DNA of 64,000 nucleotides from Candidatus Krumholzibacteriia bacterium (GTDB lineage: Bacteria; Krumholzibacteriota; Krumholzibacteriia; WVZY01; JAKEHA01), in contig JAOUHG010000006.1 in the NCBI GenBank assembly GCA_029865265.1, positions 1 through 64,000 on the forward strand, read 5' to 3'. The position numbers were made by a program, and so were the translations under genes. The notes below the pieces were generated by a model. That model had not been told where the DNA came from. It saw only the letters and a program-made list of their open reading frames with translations, and did no database searches. Each line of letters begins with the position of its first letter. Positions within the stretch are counted from its first letter, which is position 1. Shown piece by piece: positions 57,333 through 64,000 of this stretch.

Positions 57333-58042
57333 GAGGTAACCGGTTCGATCCTTCCCGCGGAAACGAATTCGGCGCGCTGGTAGTTGGGGTTCATGAGCAG
57401 CCCCGCATCGCGCCGTTTCGTCACCGTGATCTGTCTGGCCGTTTCCAACGCCGCCGCCTCGTCCGGAGCCGCGATCCCCAGCCACCACACGGTGGCCCGG
57501 CTGGGGCATCGGACCCGAATGGTCCCCCCCAACATCCCGGAAAGCTCCCCGGTCAGCCTGGCAGCGATGGCGTCCCGGCCGGCCGAGTCATCGTCCTCTA
57601 CGGACACCTCGACCAGAAAAGCCGGATACTCCTTAACAGTAGCGACTCTGCTTCCCCTCTTTCCATCGAAATCTATGCCAGTTCCCGATTTGGGTTCGTT
57701 GCCTCCCCCAATTCTACCCACAATTTGCCCAAAACGGTGCTTGAGTGCCTCGTGGGTGGGACCATCGGTGCGCAACTCACCATCCCACCGGCAATCCAGC
57801 GAGTACATGTGCTTGTTGCGGTTATAAAAAGTGCTCTGCCGGGCGAGGGCCTTGCGGAGCGCGTCGATGGTGGCCTCCGGGGGCGCGGCCGACTCGATCT
57901 CGAGGTGGAAGAAATCATACCGCTCGAGGCCGGCCAGCCGGTCGCCGAAGCCCATCTTATGGACCAGCGCGAGCCGGGCCGTGGTGGCCACCAGGTCGGG
58001 GCCGCGAAGCCCCACGAGGAGTCTGGCGTCGAGTCGGGTCAT
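57329..58042 (-). CDS. Tandem PurS-like protein, candidate FGAM synthase subunit
   Basis: A 237-residue protein, not obviously a standard family. The N-terminal half (1-85) aligns by eye with B. subtilis PurS: a first strand ARLLVGLRG, a helix, then KMGFGDRLAGLERYDFFHLE opposite the PurS segment with conserved Lys/Glu strands, and a helix DALRKALARQ before the last strand. The C-terminal half (about 135-230) repeats the order: FLVEVSVEDD, a helix, TIRVRCPSRATVWWLGIAA, a helix, and LLMNPNYQRAEFV, similar to the LLANPVIEDYxxEV end of PurS. A Gly-rich linker (GRIGGGNEPKSGTG) separates them. It sits between the sulfatase and purF, starts 11 bp after the sulfatase stop with GAGG upstream, and overlaps purF by ATGA. 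No other PurS is visible although PurL is the small type that needs one. Confidence 0.6.
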   Translation of the reverse strand: MTRLDARLLVGLRGPDLVATTARLALVHKMGFGDRLAGLERYDFFHLEIESAAPPEATIDALRKALARQSTFYNRNKHMYSLDCRWDGELRTDGPTHEALKHRFGQIVGRIGGGNEPKSGTGIDFDGKRGSRVATVKEYPAFLVEVSVEDDDSAGRDAIAARLTGELSGMLGGTIRVRCPSRATVWWLGIAAPDEAAALETARQITVTKRRDAGLLMNPNYQRAEFVSAGRIEPVTS

Positions 58043-58053
58043 CGAGAGCCTCG

Positions 58054-59589
58054 TCAGTTGCCTGCGTGCGCCGGTTTGGTAACGGCTTCCATCACCTTGT
58101 CCAGGTTGAAGCTGCCCGGCTTCTGGCGGGGAGGGAACTCCCTGAAGCTCTGGAGCCATTGACCGACATAGGCAGCGGCGGGGGCGATCAGGAAGGCGCG
58201 GTCGATTCGCCACTGCGCATAGCCCATCCCTTCGTGATCCGCACGCTCGAAGGGGTCGCTGCGCAGGTTGAACAGCTTGGGAAGGCGGAGTTCCACGAAC
58301 GGCTCCTGCCACACATCGAACCCATGGCCTCGCTGCTCCAGGAAGACCATCTTCCAGTGGTTGTAGCGCAGCGCCGCCACACTGCCGTCGTCGGTCCAGT
58401 AGATGAACTCCTTGCGCGGCCATTCTGCCTCGCCTCTGAGCGCCGGCATCAGGTTGTACCCGTCGAGGTGGACCTTGTAGCTCGACTTGCCGACCTTTCG
58501 GCCCTTGATCAGGTCTTCCCTCACCGTCGCGTCACCCGCCGCGGCGAGCAACGTGGGCAGCATATCCTCGTGCGCGCCGACCTCGTTGATGACCGTGCCG
58601 GGCTTGATGACCCCGGGCCAGCGGATCAGGCACGGAACGCGATAGCCGCCCTCCCAGTTGGTGTTCTTCTCCCCGCGGAACATGGTGGTGCCGCCGTCGG
58701 GCCAGCTCATCGTCTCGGCACCGTTGTCGGTGGAGTACATCACGATGGTGTTCTCTTCCAGGCCCAGTTCCTTCAACTTTGCGAGAACCTGCCCGACGTG
58801 CGCGTCGTGCTCGACCATACCGTCGGGGTAGACACCCAGCCCGGTCTTGCCAACGGATTCCGGCTTGAGATGGGTCCAGATGTGCATGCGCGTCGAATTC
58901 CACCAGATGAAGAACGGCTTGTCCTCGTCCTTCGCGCGCTGCATGAAATCGAGCGCCTTCGCGGTGACTTCGTCATCGATCGTCTCCATGCGCTTGCGGG
59001 TCAGCGGACCCGTGTCGGTGATCCTGCCGTCGGCAAAGCTGTGGATCACACCGCGTGGTCCAAACTTTTTCTTGAACTCGGGGTTCCTGGGATAGTCCGG
59101 GTTCTCGGGCTCTTCCTCGGCGTTGAGGTGGTAGAGATTTCCGAAGAACTCATCGAAACCGTGCGCCGTCGGGAGCATCTCGTCGCGGTCGCCGAGGTGG
59201 TTCTTGCCGAACTGCCCCGTCATGTAGCCCTGTGCCTTGAGCAGGGTGGCGATGGTCGGATCCTCCTTGCGCATGCCTTCGGGGGCACCGGGAAGCCCCA
59301 CCTTGGTGAGCCCGGTGCGGATGGGCGACTGCCCGGTAATGAACGCGGCACGGCCGGCGGTACAGCTCTGCTGCCCGTACCAGTCCGTGAACAGGACACC
59401 TTCCTGTGCGATACGGTCGATATTGGGCGTCTTGTAGCCCATGACGCCCATGTTGTACGCGCTCACGTTGAAACCACCGATGTCGTCGCCCCAGATCACA
59501 AGAATATTCGGCTTTTTGTCCTGGGCAACGGCACTCACTGCGTACAACGCAATGAACGCCAGTCCAAGCACGAGAGTCCTCTTCATCAT
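58054..59589 (-). CDS. Type I sulfatase (arylsulfatase family), exported
   Basis: A 511-residue sulfatase with a signal peptide (cut near VSAVAQ). Metal-binding Asp35-Asp36 are in ILVIWGDDIGGFNVSAY. The formylglycine precursor is Cys76 in QQSCTAGRAAFITGQ, the C-x-A-x-R type modified by formylglycine-generating enzyme. GQFGKNHLGDRDEM supplies the lysine/histidine pair and YSTDNGAETMSWPDGG the second metal region. A sulfatase is out of place inside a purine operon, yet it is closely spaced (27 bp after purQ, 11 bp before the next gene) with GGAGGAGG before the ATG. The substrate is unknown. Confidence 0.92.
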   Translation of the reverse strand: MMKRTLVLGLAFIALYAVSAVAQDKKPNILVIWGDDIGGFNVSAYNMGVMGYKTPNIDRIAQEGVLFTDWYGQQSCTAGRAAFITGQSPIRTGLTKVGLPGAPEGMRKEDPTIATLLKAQGYMTGQFGKNHLGDRDEMLPTAHGFDEFFGNLYHLNAEEEPENPDYPRNPEFKKKFGPRGVIHSFADGRITDTGPLTRKRMETIDDEVTAKALDFMQRAKDEDKPFFIWWNSTRMHIWTHLKPESVGKTGLGVYPDGMVEHDAHVGQVLAKLKELGLEENTIVMYSTDNGAETMSWPDGGTTMFRGEKNTNWEGGYRVPCLIRWPGVIKPGTVINEVGAHEDMLPTLLAAAGDATVREDLIKGRKVGKSSYKVHLDGYNLMPALRGEAEWPRKEFIYWTDDGSVAALRYNHWKMVFLEQRGHGFDVWQEPFVELRLPKLFNLRSDPFERADHEGMGYAQWRIDRAFLIAPAAAYVGQWLQSFREFPPRQKPGSFNLDKVMEAVTKPAHAGN

Positions 59590-59616
59590 GGTTCGGCCTC
59601 CTCCATTTGAAGTTGA

Positions 59617-60429
59617 TTACACCAGGGCCCTGCGCAGCGACTCGAAGAAGCCGCGGCCCGGCCCCGGACTGAAGAGTTCCTTTGTCCCCACGCCGTCGCG
59701 GCTGCGCCCCCACATGCCACCCACGCGGCGCGGCACCTGGTGCGCCCACGCCGCCCGCTCGGGGTGCGGCATGATGGCGAGCACGTTTCCCTTTGGGTTG
59801 GTGAGCCCGGCGATGGCGAACTGGGCCCCGTTGGGGTTGTCGGGAAACGCCGTGGCGATCTCCCCCTTGCGCGTGCAGTACACCACCGCCACGCCGTCGC
59901 CCTTCGCAAGGTGGTCGCGCACGCCGTCATCGGAAGTTACGAAACGCCCCTCGCCGTGCGCCAGCGGAATGGGCAGCGGGTCGTTGGGGCGCTCGCTCAT
60001 GAAATCCGTGAAGATGCATTGCGCCGGGCCCTTCTTGAGGTGCACCCAGTTGCAGTAGTAGCCCACGCGCCCGGTCATGATGTTCGGGGCCAGGGCGACA
60101 TCAATCCTGCCCGCGTCGAAGCCCGGCACGATGCCGGTCTCCACCAGCACCTGCGCGCCGTTGCAAATGCCGATCACCGGCACGCCACGGTCCGCCGCCG
60201 CCACCACCTCGTCCAACACGGCGTCCTTGGCCGCCACCACGCCGGCGCGAATGCGGTCCTGGTACGACCAGCCACCGGGCAGCAGCACCGCGTCCGCGCG
60301 CCGCACGGCGTCGGCGGCGTCGTTCCAGCGGCGGATCTCCGCCTTGAGTCCCACCGACTCGACGACGCGCTTGCTCTCGTACTCGCAGTTCACACCCGGG
60401 AATTGAATGATGAGGACACGTGCCGGCAT
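59617..60429 (-). CDS. purQ: Phosphoribosylformylglycinamidine synthase, glutaminase subunit PurQ
   Basis: Class I glutamine amidotransferase that supplies ammonia to PurL. It has 270 residues, longer than the roughly 225 of B. subtilis PurQ. The nucleophile is Cys89 in VIGICNGAQVLVE, and the His/Glu pair is in IMPHPERAAW. The usual GGFSYGDYLRAG appears as PGGWSYQDRIRAG, a visible variation. A C-terminal extension (GRSRDGVGTKELFSPGPGRG) follows the domain. It starts 4 bp after the purL stop. Confidence 0.93.
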   Translation of the reverse strand: MPARVLIIQFPGVNCEYESKRVVESVGLKAEIRRWNDAADAVRRADAVLLPGGWSYQDRIRAGVVAAKDAVLDEVVAAADRGVPVIGICNGAQVLVETGIVPGFDAGRIDVALAPNIMTGRVGYYCNWVHLKKGPAQCIFTDFMSERPNDPLPIPLAHGEGRFVTSDDGVRDHLAKGDGVAVVYCTRKGEIATAFPDNPNGAQFAIAGLTNPKGNVLAIMPHPERAAWAHQVPRRVGGMWGRSRDGVGTKELFSPGPGRGFFESLRRALV

Positions 60430-60433
60430 GGTG

Positions 60434-62785
60434 CTACCCGTAGAGGATCTCGGCGAGCCGTCCCGTGTGGGCGGTGCGCAGTTCGTTCACGGTTGCGGTA
60501 AAGGTGCCATCCGCCAGCGCGGCCTTGAGGCCCACGTCCGCGGCGGTCCTGCCGATTTCGATATACCCGACGCCGTGCTTGTCGAGCAGGGGCTTGAGTT
60601 CCTCCCACGACCCCTCGCCGGCCTCGATCACCACGCCACCCATCTCGGAGAAACACGCCAGATCGCTTGCGCCGCGCAGGTCCAGCGACGCGCCGATGTC
60701 GAAGGGCTCGCTGGCGATGGCCATCTCCGCCACCGTCACCAAGAGACCGCCCAGCGAGATGTCGTGCGCGGCCAGCACGAGGCGTTTGGCGAAGGCGGCG
60801 TTGAGCGCTTTCACCAGCGCAAGCTCGAAGGCAAAGTCGGGCACCGGCGCCTTTGCGTGCCCGCCGTTGCCGAACACGCGCTCGAATTCCGAACCGCCCA
60901 GGTCCTCGTGCAGCCTGCCCAGCAGCACCAGGCTCGACCCCACCTGCTTGAGCGCGAACCCGCGCGCGCGCGAGGCGTCGTCCAGGCGCCCGGCGCAGGC
61001 GACGATGGGTGTGGGCGCGATGGCGTCGCCGGTTCCACTCTGGTTGTAGAGCGACACGTTGCCGGACACGATGGGCAGCGGGTGATCGCCGCCGAACAGC
61101 TTCATCGCGCGGCAGGCATCGCCGATTCCCTTGACGCACTCGACGAACTCGTTGAAGACGCCGGGATCCTCGGGATCACCGAAGTTGAGGCAGTCGGTGA
61201 CCGCCAGCGGAAGCGCGCCCACGCAGGCCACGTTGCGCGTGGCCTCGAACACCGACCACGCACCGCCCGCGTAGGGGTCCAGGAGGCCGATCCGCGAGTG
61301 ACCGCCCACCGCCACCGCCAGCCCAAACGGCTGCCCGGGCACGAAGATCTCCACCGCCGCGTCGGCCTCGCCGGGGCGGATGACCGCGCGCGCCTGCACC
61401 TCGGTGTCGTAGTGCTGGTAGATGGCCGCCTTGTCGGCGATGTTCACGCTGGCCAGCAACGTGAGCAGTGCGTCCTTCATTCCATCCACCCCCGCGCCCC
61501 GCCGGTGCGCGCCCGGCTTGATGGAGCGACGCTGTTCCTTCTGTTCGCGGCGGTAGGAGATTCCCGATGTCACCGCGTCCATGGCCGCCTCGCACACCAC
61601 GCGGCCCTGATGGGTGATGCTGAAGCGGTAGTCGTCGGTCACGCGGCCAATGTGCACCGCACCCGCGCCGGTGTACAGGCGCGGCATCTCGAACTTCTGG
61701 TTGAAGATGGCCAGGATGTCGCGGGTGACCCGCGTGGGCACAGCGATGGCGAAGCGCTCCTGCGTCTCCGAGCAGGCAATCACCTCCGGCAACAGGTCCG
61801 GGAAGGCCTTGTTGACCTTGTCCAGGTCGATGCGGGCGCCGAAGCGGCTCGCCTCCGGCATCTCCGAGAACGCACACGCGATGCCGCCGGCGCCGAGATC
61901 CTTGAAGCCGATGGGAATCTTGTTCTCGCGCGCAAACTTGAGCATCTCGCGGATGGCTTCCGCCAGCACGCGCTTTACAAACGGATCCGGCACCTGCACC
62001 GCGCCCTGCTTTTCCACTGCACTGGAGCCATCGAGCCGTTCCGAGGCAAACGCCGCCCCGCCGAAGCCGCTGGCGTCGGTGGGCTTGCCCACCAGGATGA
62101 GGTCGTAGGGCACGTGGCGCGCTTCTTCGGGCACGCGGCTCCTGATGATGCCGCCCTCCTCCACGATGCCGAACGCGACCACGTTGACCAGGCAGTTGTC
62201 GTCGAAGGAGGCGTCGAAGTAGGTCTCGCCGCCGTAGTTGGGCACACCCAGCGCGTTGCCGTACTGCGCGATCCCCTCCACCACACCAAAGGCGATGTCG
62301 CGCACGTGCGCGGCGTTGGGGCCGTCGGGATCGCCGAAGCGCAACGGGTCCATGACGCCAATCACATCCGCGCCCATGCAGTACACGTCGCGCACGATGC
62401 CGCCGATGCCGGTGGCGGCACCCTCCACCGGCAGCACCTGCGATGGGTGGTTGTGGCTCTCGTGAGCCATAACCAGGCACCAGGACTTCCCGCCCGCCTC
62501 GCAGAAACGGATGATCCCGGCGTCTTCGCCGGGGCCGAGCACCACGTGGGGCGCGTCGGTGGGCAGGTACTCCTTGAGCGCCCAGCGCGACGACTTGTAC
62601 GAGCAGTGCTCGCTCCACATCACGTTGAACATGTGGAGTTCCACGATGGTGGGCCGGCGCCCGAGCAGTTCGCACACGCGCGCGTACTCGCCGGGCGAGA
62701 GGGACACGCCGTTCTTCTTGAGAAAGTCTTTTGCCGCGCCCGCGTCGTTGGGATCGGCGGGGACGAGGTCTTTGGGGTCGATCAT
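60434..62785 (-). CDS. purL: Phosphoribosylformylglycinamidine synthase, small-type PurL subunit
   Basis: Synthetase subunit converting FGAR to FGAM with ATP and ammonia. It has 783 residues, the small PurL type that works with separate PurQ and PurS. Visible motifs: FNVMWSEHCSYKSSRWALKE, LVMAHESHNHPSQVLPVEGA, GFKDLGAGGIACAFSEM, VTDCLNFGDPEDP and VLAAHDISLGGLLVTVAEMA. The frame is open upstream to 63457, but ATG 62785 gives a normal start (MIDPKDLVPADPND). A promoter and a terminator hairpin lie in the 92-bp gap upstream. The usual fused glutaminase and N-terminal domain of large PurL are absent. Confidence 0.96.
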   Translation of the reverse strand: MIDPKDLVPADPNDAGAAKDFLKKNGVSLSPGEYARVCELLGRRPTIVELHMFNVMWSEHCSYKSSRWALKEYLPTDAPHVVLGPGEDAGIIRFCEAGGKSWCLVMAHESHNHPSQVLPVEGAATGIGGIVRDVYCMGADVIGVMDPLRFGDPDGPNAAHVRDIAFGVVEGIAQYGNALGVPNYGGETYFDASFDDNCLVNVVAFGIVEEGGIIRSRVPEEARHVPYDLILVGKPTDASGFGGAAFASERLDGSSAVEKQGAVQVPDPFVKRVLAEAIREMLKFARENKIPIGFKDLGAGGIACAFSEMPEASRFGARIDLDKVNKAFPDLLPEVIACSETQERFAIAVPTRVTRDILAIFNQKFEMPRLYTGAGAVHIGRVTDDYRFSITHQGRVVCEAAMDAVTSGISYRREQKEQRRSIKPGAHRRGAGVDGMKDALLTLLASVNIADKAAIYQHYDTEVQARAVIRPGEADAAVEIFVPGQPFGLAVAVGGHSRIGLLDPYAGGAWSVFEATRNVACVGALPLAVTDCLNFGDPEDPGVFNEFVECVKGIGDACRAMKLFGGDHPLPIVSGNVSLYNQSGTGDAIAPTPIVACAGRLDDASRARGFALKQVGSSLVLLGRLHEDLGGSEFERVFGNGGHAKAPVPDFAFELALVKALNAAFAKRLVLAAHDISLGGLLVTVAEMAIASEPFDIGASLDLRGASDLACFSEMGGVVIEAGEGSWEELKPLLDKHGVGYIEIGRTAADVGLKAALADGTFTATVNELRTAHTGRLAEILYG

Positions 62786-62798
62786 TTGGATTGCCCGG

Positions 62799-62833
62799 AA
62801 AAAGAAGAAGACGCCGCGGCCGGTGGCGGCGTC
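62799..62833 (-). terminator. Intrinsic terminator hairpin at the 5' end of the purL transcript
   Basis: On the minus strand GACGCCGC (62826-62833) pairs with GCGGCGTC (62810-62817), then TTCTTCTTTTT. It terminates the upstream secreted-protein gene. It also begins exactly where the promoter at 62840-62868 should start transcription, so the purL mRNA would carry it at its 5' end. Confidence 0.75.
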
Positions 62834-62839
62834 GAGGGG

Positions 62840-62868
62840 ACTATACAATGGTGGCGCGCCGGTGGCAA
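62840..62868 (-). promoter_or_regulatory. Sigma-70-type promoter of the purL operon
   Basis: On the minus strand TTGCCA (-35, 62863-62868) and TATAGT (-10, 62840-62845) are separated by exactly 17 bp, each one mismatch from consensus. The predicted start is near 62833. No purine riboswitch fits in the remaining 48-bp leader. Confidence 0.65.
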
Positions 62869-62877
62869 GCCCGCGAT

Positions 62878-64000
62878 CTACTTGAGCAGCACCATCTTGC
62901 GTGTTTCGTGCCCGCCGGCCGTCTCCAGCCGGCAGAAGTACGTCCCGCTCGCCTGTGCGATTCCGCGGTCGTCGCGCCCGTCCCATTCCACCTCGTGCGG
63001 GCCGGCCCCCTGCTGGGCGTCCACCAGTGTGCGCACCAGCGCGCCGCGAACGTCGTACACGCGCAGCGTCACGGGACCGGTCCGGTCCAGCGCATAGCGG
63101 ATGGTGGTGGTGGGGTTGAATGGGTTGGGGATGTTCTGCTCGAGACGCGTCGCCGCGGGACCGGACGCGACCGTTGTCGGGAACAACTCCACCCAGTTGG
63201 CGATGCGGTCCGACGGCACCGAGCCCGCCTGGCGGAAGAAGCCGCCCGTGTACAGCCCCTGGGTGGTGACGGTCATCGCCAGCACCCGGTCGTTGGTACC
63301 GCCGCCGATGCCGCTCCACTGGATTCCGTTCCAGCGGGCGAGATAGGGCGTGGACACACCGTTGGCGGTGGAGAATTCGCCGCCCACCAGCAGTTCCGTG
63401 CCCGCCATCCGCACCGTGCGCGCGCCGCCATTGAAACCCAGGCCGAGTTGCGACCACGCGGTTCCGTTCCAGCGCGCGATCCGGTTGCCCGGCGAGCCAC
63501 CAGCGACGGTGAAGTCACCCACCGCGTAGACGTCATCACCGTTTACCGCGATGCCGTACACGGATGCGTCGAATCCCGTCCCCATGGCCGACCAGGTGGA
63601 GCCGTCAAAGACCGCGATGCGATTGGCGGGCGTGCCGCCAACAGCGGTGAAATCCCCGCCCACGAACACGCGCCCGTCGTGCACCACCACGCAGCGCGTG
63701 GCCGCGTTGGGAGTACCGTTGCCGACCCCGTTCCACGCCGAGCCATCCCAACGCGCGAGGTTGGCGTACGGGGTGGTGACGGGCGTCATGGTGCCGGCGA
63801 CATACAGATCGCCGCCGTCCAGCGCCAGGTCGTAGGGGATCCCGTTGACCCCGTAGCCCAGCCCAGACCACGTGTCACCGTTCCAGCGCGCAACCCCGGA
63901 CGCCGAATTACCGCCCGCTTTCTTGAAGTTGCCGCCGACGTAGATATCGCTGCCGCTGGTAACCACGCATCGCGCACTGCCATCCACGCCGCTGCCAAGC
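62878..64000 (-). CDS. Secreted repeat protein with FlgD/T9SS-like C-terminal domain (5' end outside the window)
   Basis: C-terminal portion of about 373 residues; the frame is open to the right edge and no convincing start is inside. It contains repeated blades of about 40 residues with the pattern VYVGGDFT...G...ANRIARWNGTAWSxLG, as in bacterial Kelch/propeller-like or galactose-oxidase-like repeat proteins. The last 80 residues are a FlgD-Ig-like/type IX sorting-like domain: LEQNIPNPFNPTTTIRYAL, VTLRVYDVRGALVRTLVD and SGTYFCRLETAGGHETRKM. Such tails are typical of secreted proteins in Eisenbacteria-like phyla. The SprA homologue in the same window makes a type IX-like export route plausible. 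Confidence 0.85.
   Translation of the reverse strand, partial: LGSGVDGSARCVVTSGSDIYVGGNFKKAGGNSASGVARWNGDTWSGLGYGVNGIPYDLALDGGDLYVAGTMTPVTTPYANLARWDGSAWNGVGNGTPNAATRCVVVHDGRVFVGGDFTAVGGTPANRIAVFDGSTWSAMGTGFDASVYGIAVNGDDVYAVGDFTVAGGSPGNRIARWNGTAWSQLGLGFNGGARTVRMAGTELLVGGEFSTANGVSTPYLARWNGIQWSGIGGGTNDRVLAMTVTTQGLYTGGFFRQAGSVPSDRIANWVELFPTTVASGPAATRLEQNIPNPFNPTTTIRYALDRTGPVTLRVYDVRGALVRTLVDAQQGAGPHEVEWDGRDDRGIAQASGTYFCRLETAGGHETRKMVLLK

Noticed and set aside
62786-62877. Purine or PRPP riboswitch before purL
   Set aside because: The leader after the predicted start is about 48 nt and is filled by the terminator hairpin; no aptamer core is visible.
60407-63097. Long open frame on the plus strand opposite purQ/purL
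   Set aside because: Shadow of purL codon bias; no recognisable motif, and it crosses several real gene boundaries on the other strand.

Overview
This is a GC-rich window with short gaps and long co-directional operons, many of them joined by ATGA/GTGA stop-start overlaps. The gene content points to a diderm, LPS-producing bacterium of the FCB-like candidate phyla (Eisenbacteria, Krumholzibacteriota or Latescibacterota-like). The evidence is a SprA-type giant outer-membrane protein, a GWxTD-domain protein, a FlgD/T9SS-like C-terminal domain, a Kdo/LPS transport cluster and a mannose-family PTS linked to HPr kinase. The phylum is an inference from content. I saw no rRNA, tRNA, CRISPR array or insertion sequence. 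Most of the window reads as a vertically inherited core chromosome.

Layout. (1) 1-12 kb, minus strand: a transcription/translation operon in the order rimP-nusA-infB-ylxP(DUF503)-rbfA-truB-ribF-rpsO-pnp-M16 peptidase. It is preceded by a promoter/terminator leader that looks like an attenuator. A partial unknown gene sits at the left edge on the plus strand. (2) 12-19.3 kb, minus: sprA followed by an M28 lipoprotein peptidase. (3) 19.6-23.8 kb, plus: lptF-lptG-GWxTD, tightly coupled. (4) 23.7-28.0 kb, minus: a pabB-pabC fusion, then ahcY and metK. (5) 28.1-36 kb, minus: hpf-hprK-EIIA-EIIB-EIIC-EIID-HPr-ptsI-phosphosugar isomerase-sugar nucleotidyltransferase. (6) 36.2-46.5 kb, minus: rplU-rpmA-kdsB-pyrG-kdsA-TM protein-kdsD-outer-membrane protein, then lpxL-lptC-lptB-rpoN behind a separate promoter. 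(7) 46.6-50.7 kb: a small membrane protein and a VOC protein (minus), divergent from an exported tricorn-type protease (plus). (8) 50.8-55.8 kb, minus: DUF2344-rng, DUF1254/1214 lipoprotein, sodC, SDR. (9) 55.9-62.8 kb, minus: purL-purQ-sulfatase-(tandem PurS-like protein)-purF. (10) The right edge holds the C-terminal part of a secreted repeat protein with a FlgD-like tail.

How it fits together. Kdo synthesis (KdsD, KdsA, KdsB, with PyrG supplying CTP), late acylation (LpxL) and LPS export (LptB, C, F, G) are spread over two blocks. The HPr kinase, HPr, EI and mannose-type EII set is linked to sigma-54 and the ribosome hibernation factor, as in several other Gram-negative lineages, but here the whole EII set lies inside one overlapping operon. 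MetK and AhcY form the SAM/SAH cycle.

The observation I rate highest is a 237-residue protein between the sulfatase and purF. Both of its halves look like a PurS subunit, so the small-PurL FGAM synthase of this organism may use a covalently linked PurS dimer. Also notable are RG-rich extensions on both PNPase and RNase G, a coiled-coil insertion in LptF, and two operons (rimP-nusA and purL) in which an intrinsic-terminator hairpin lies immediately after the predicted transcription start.
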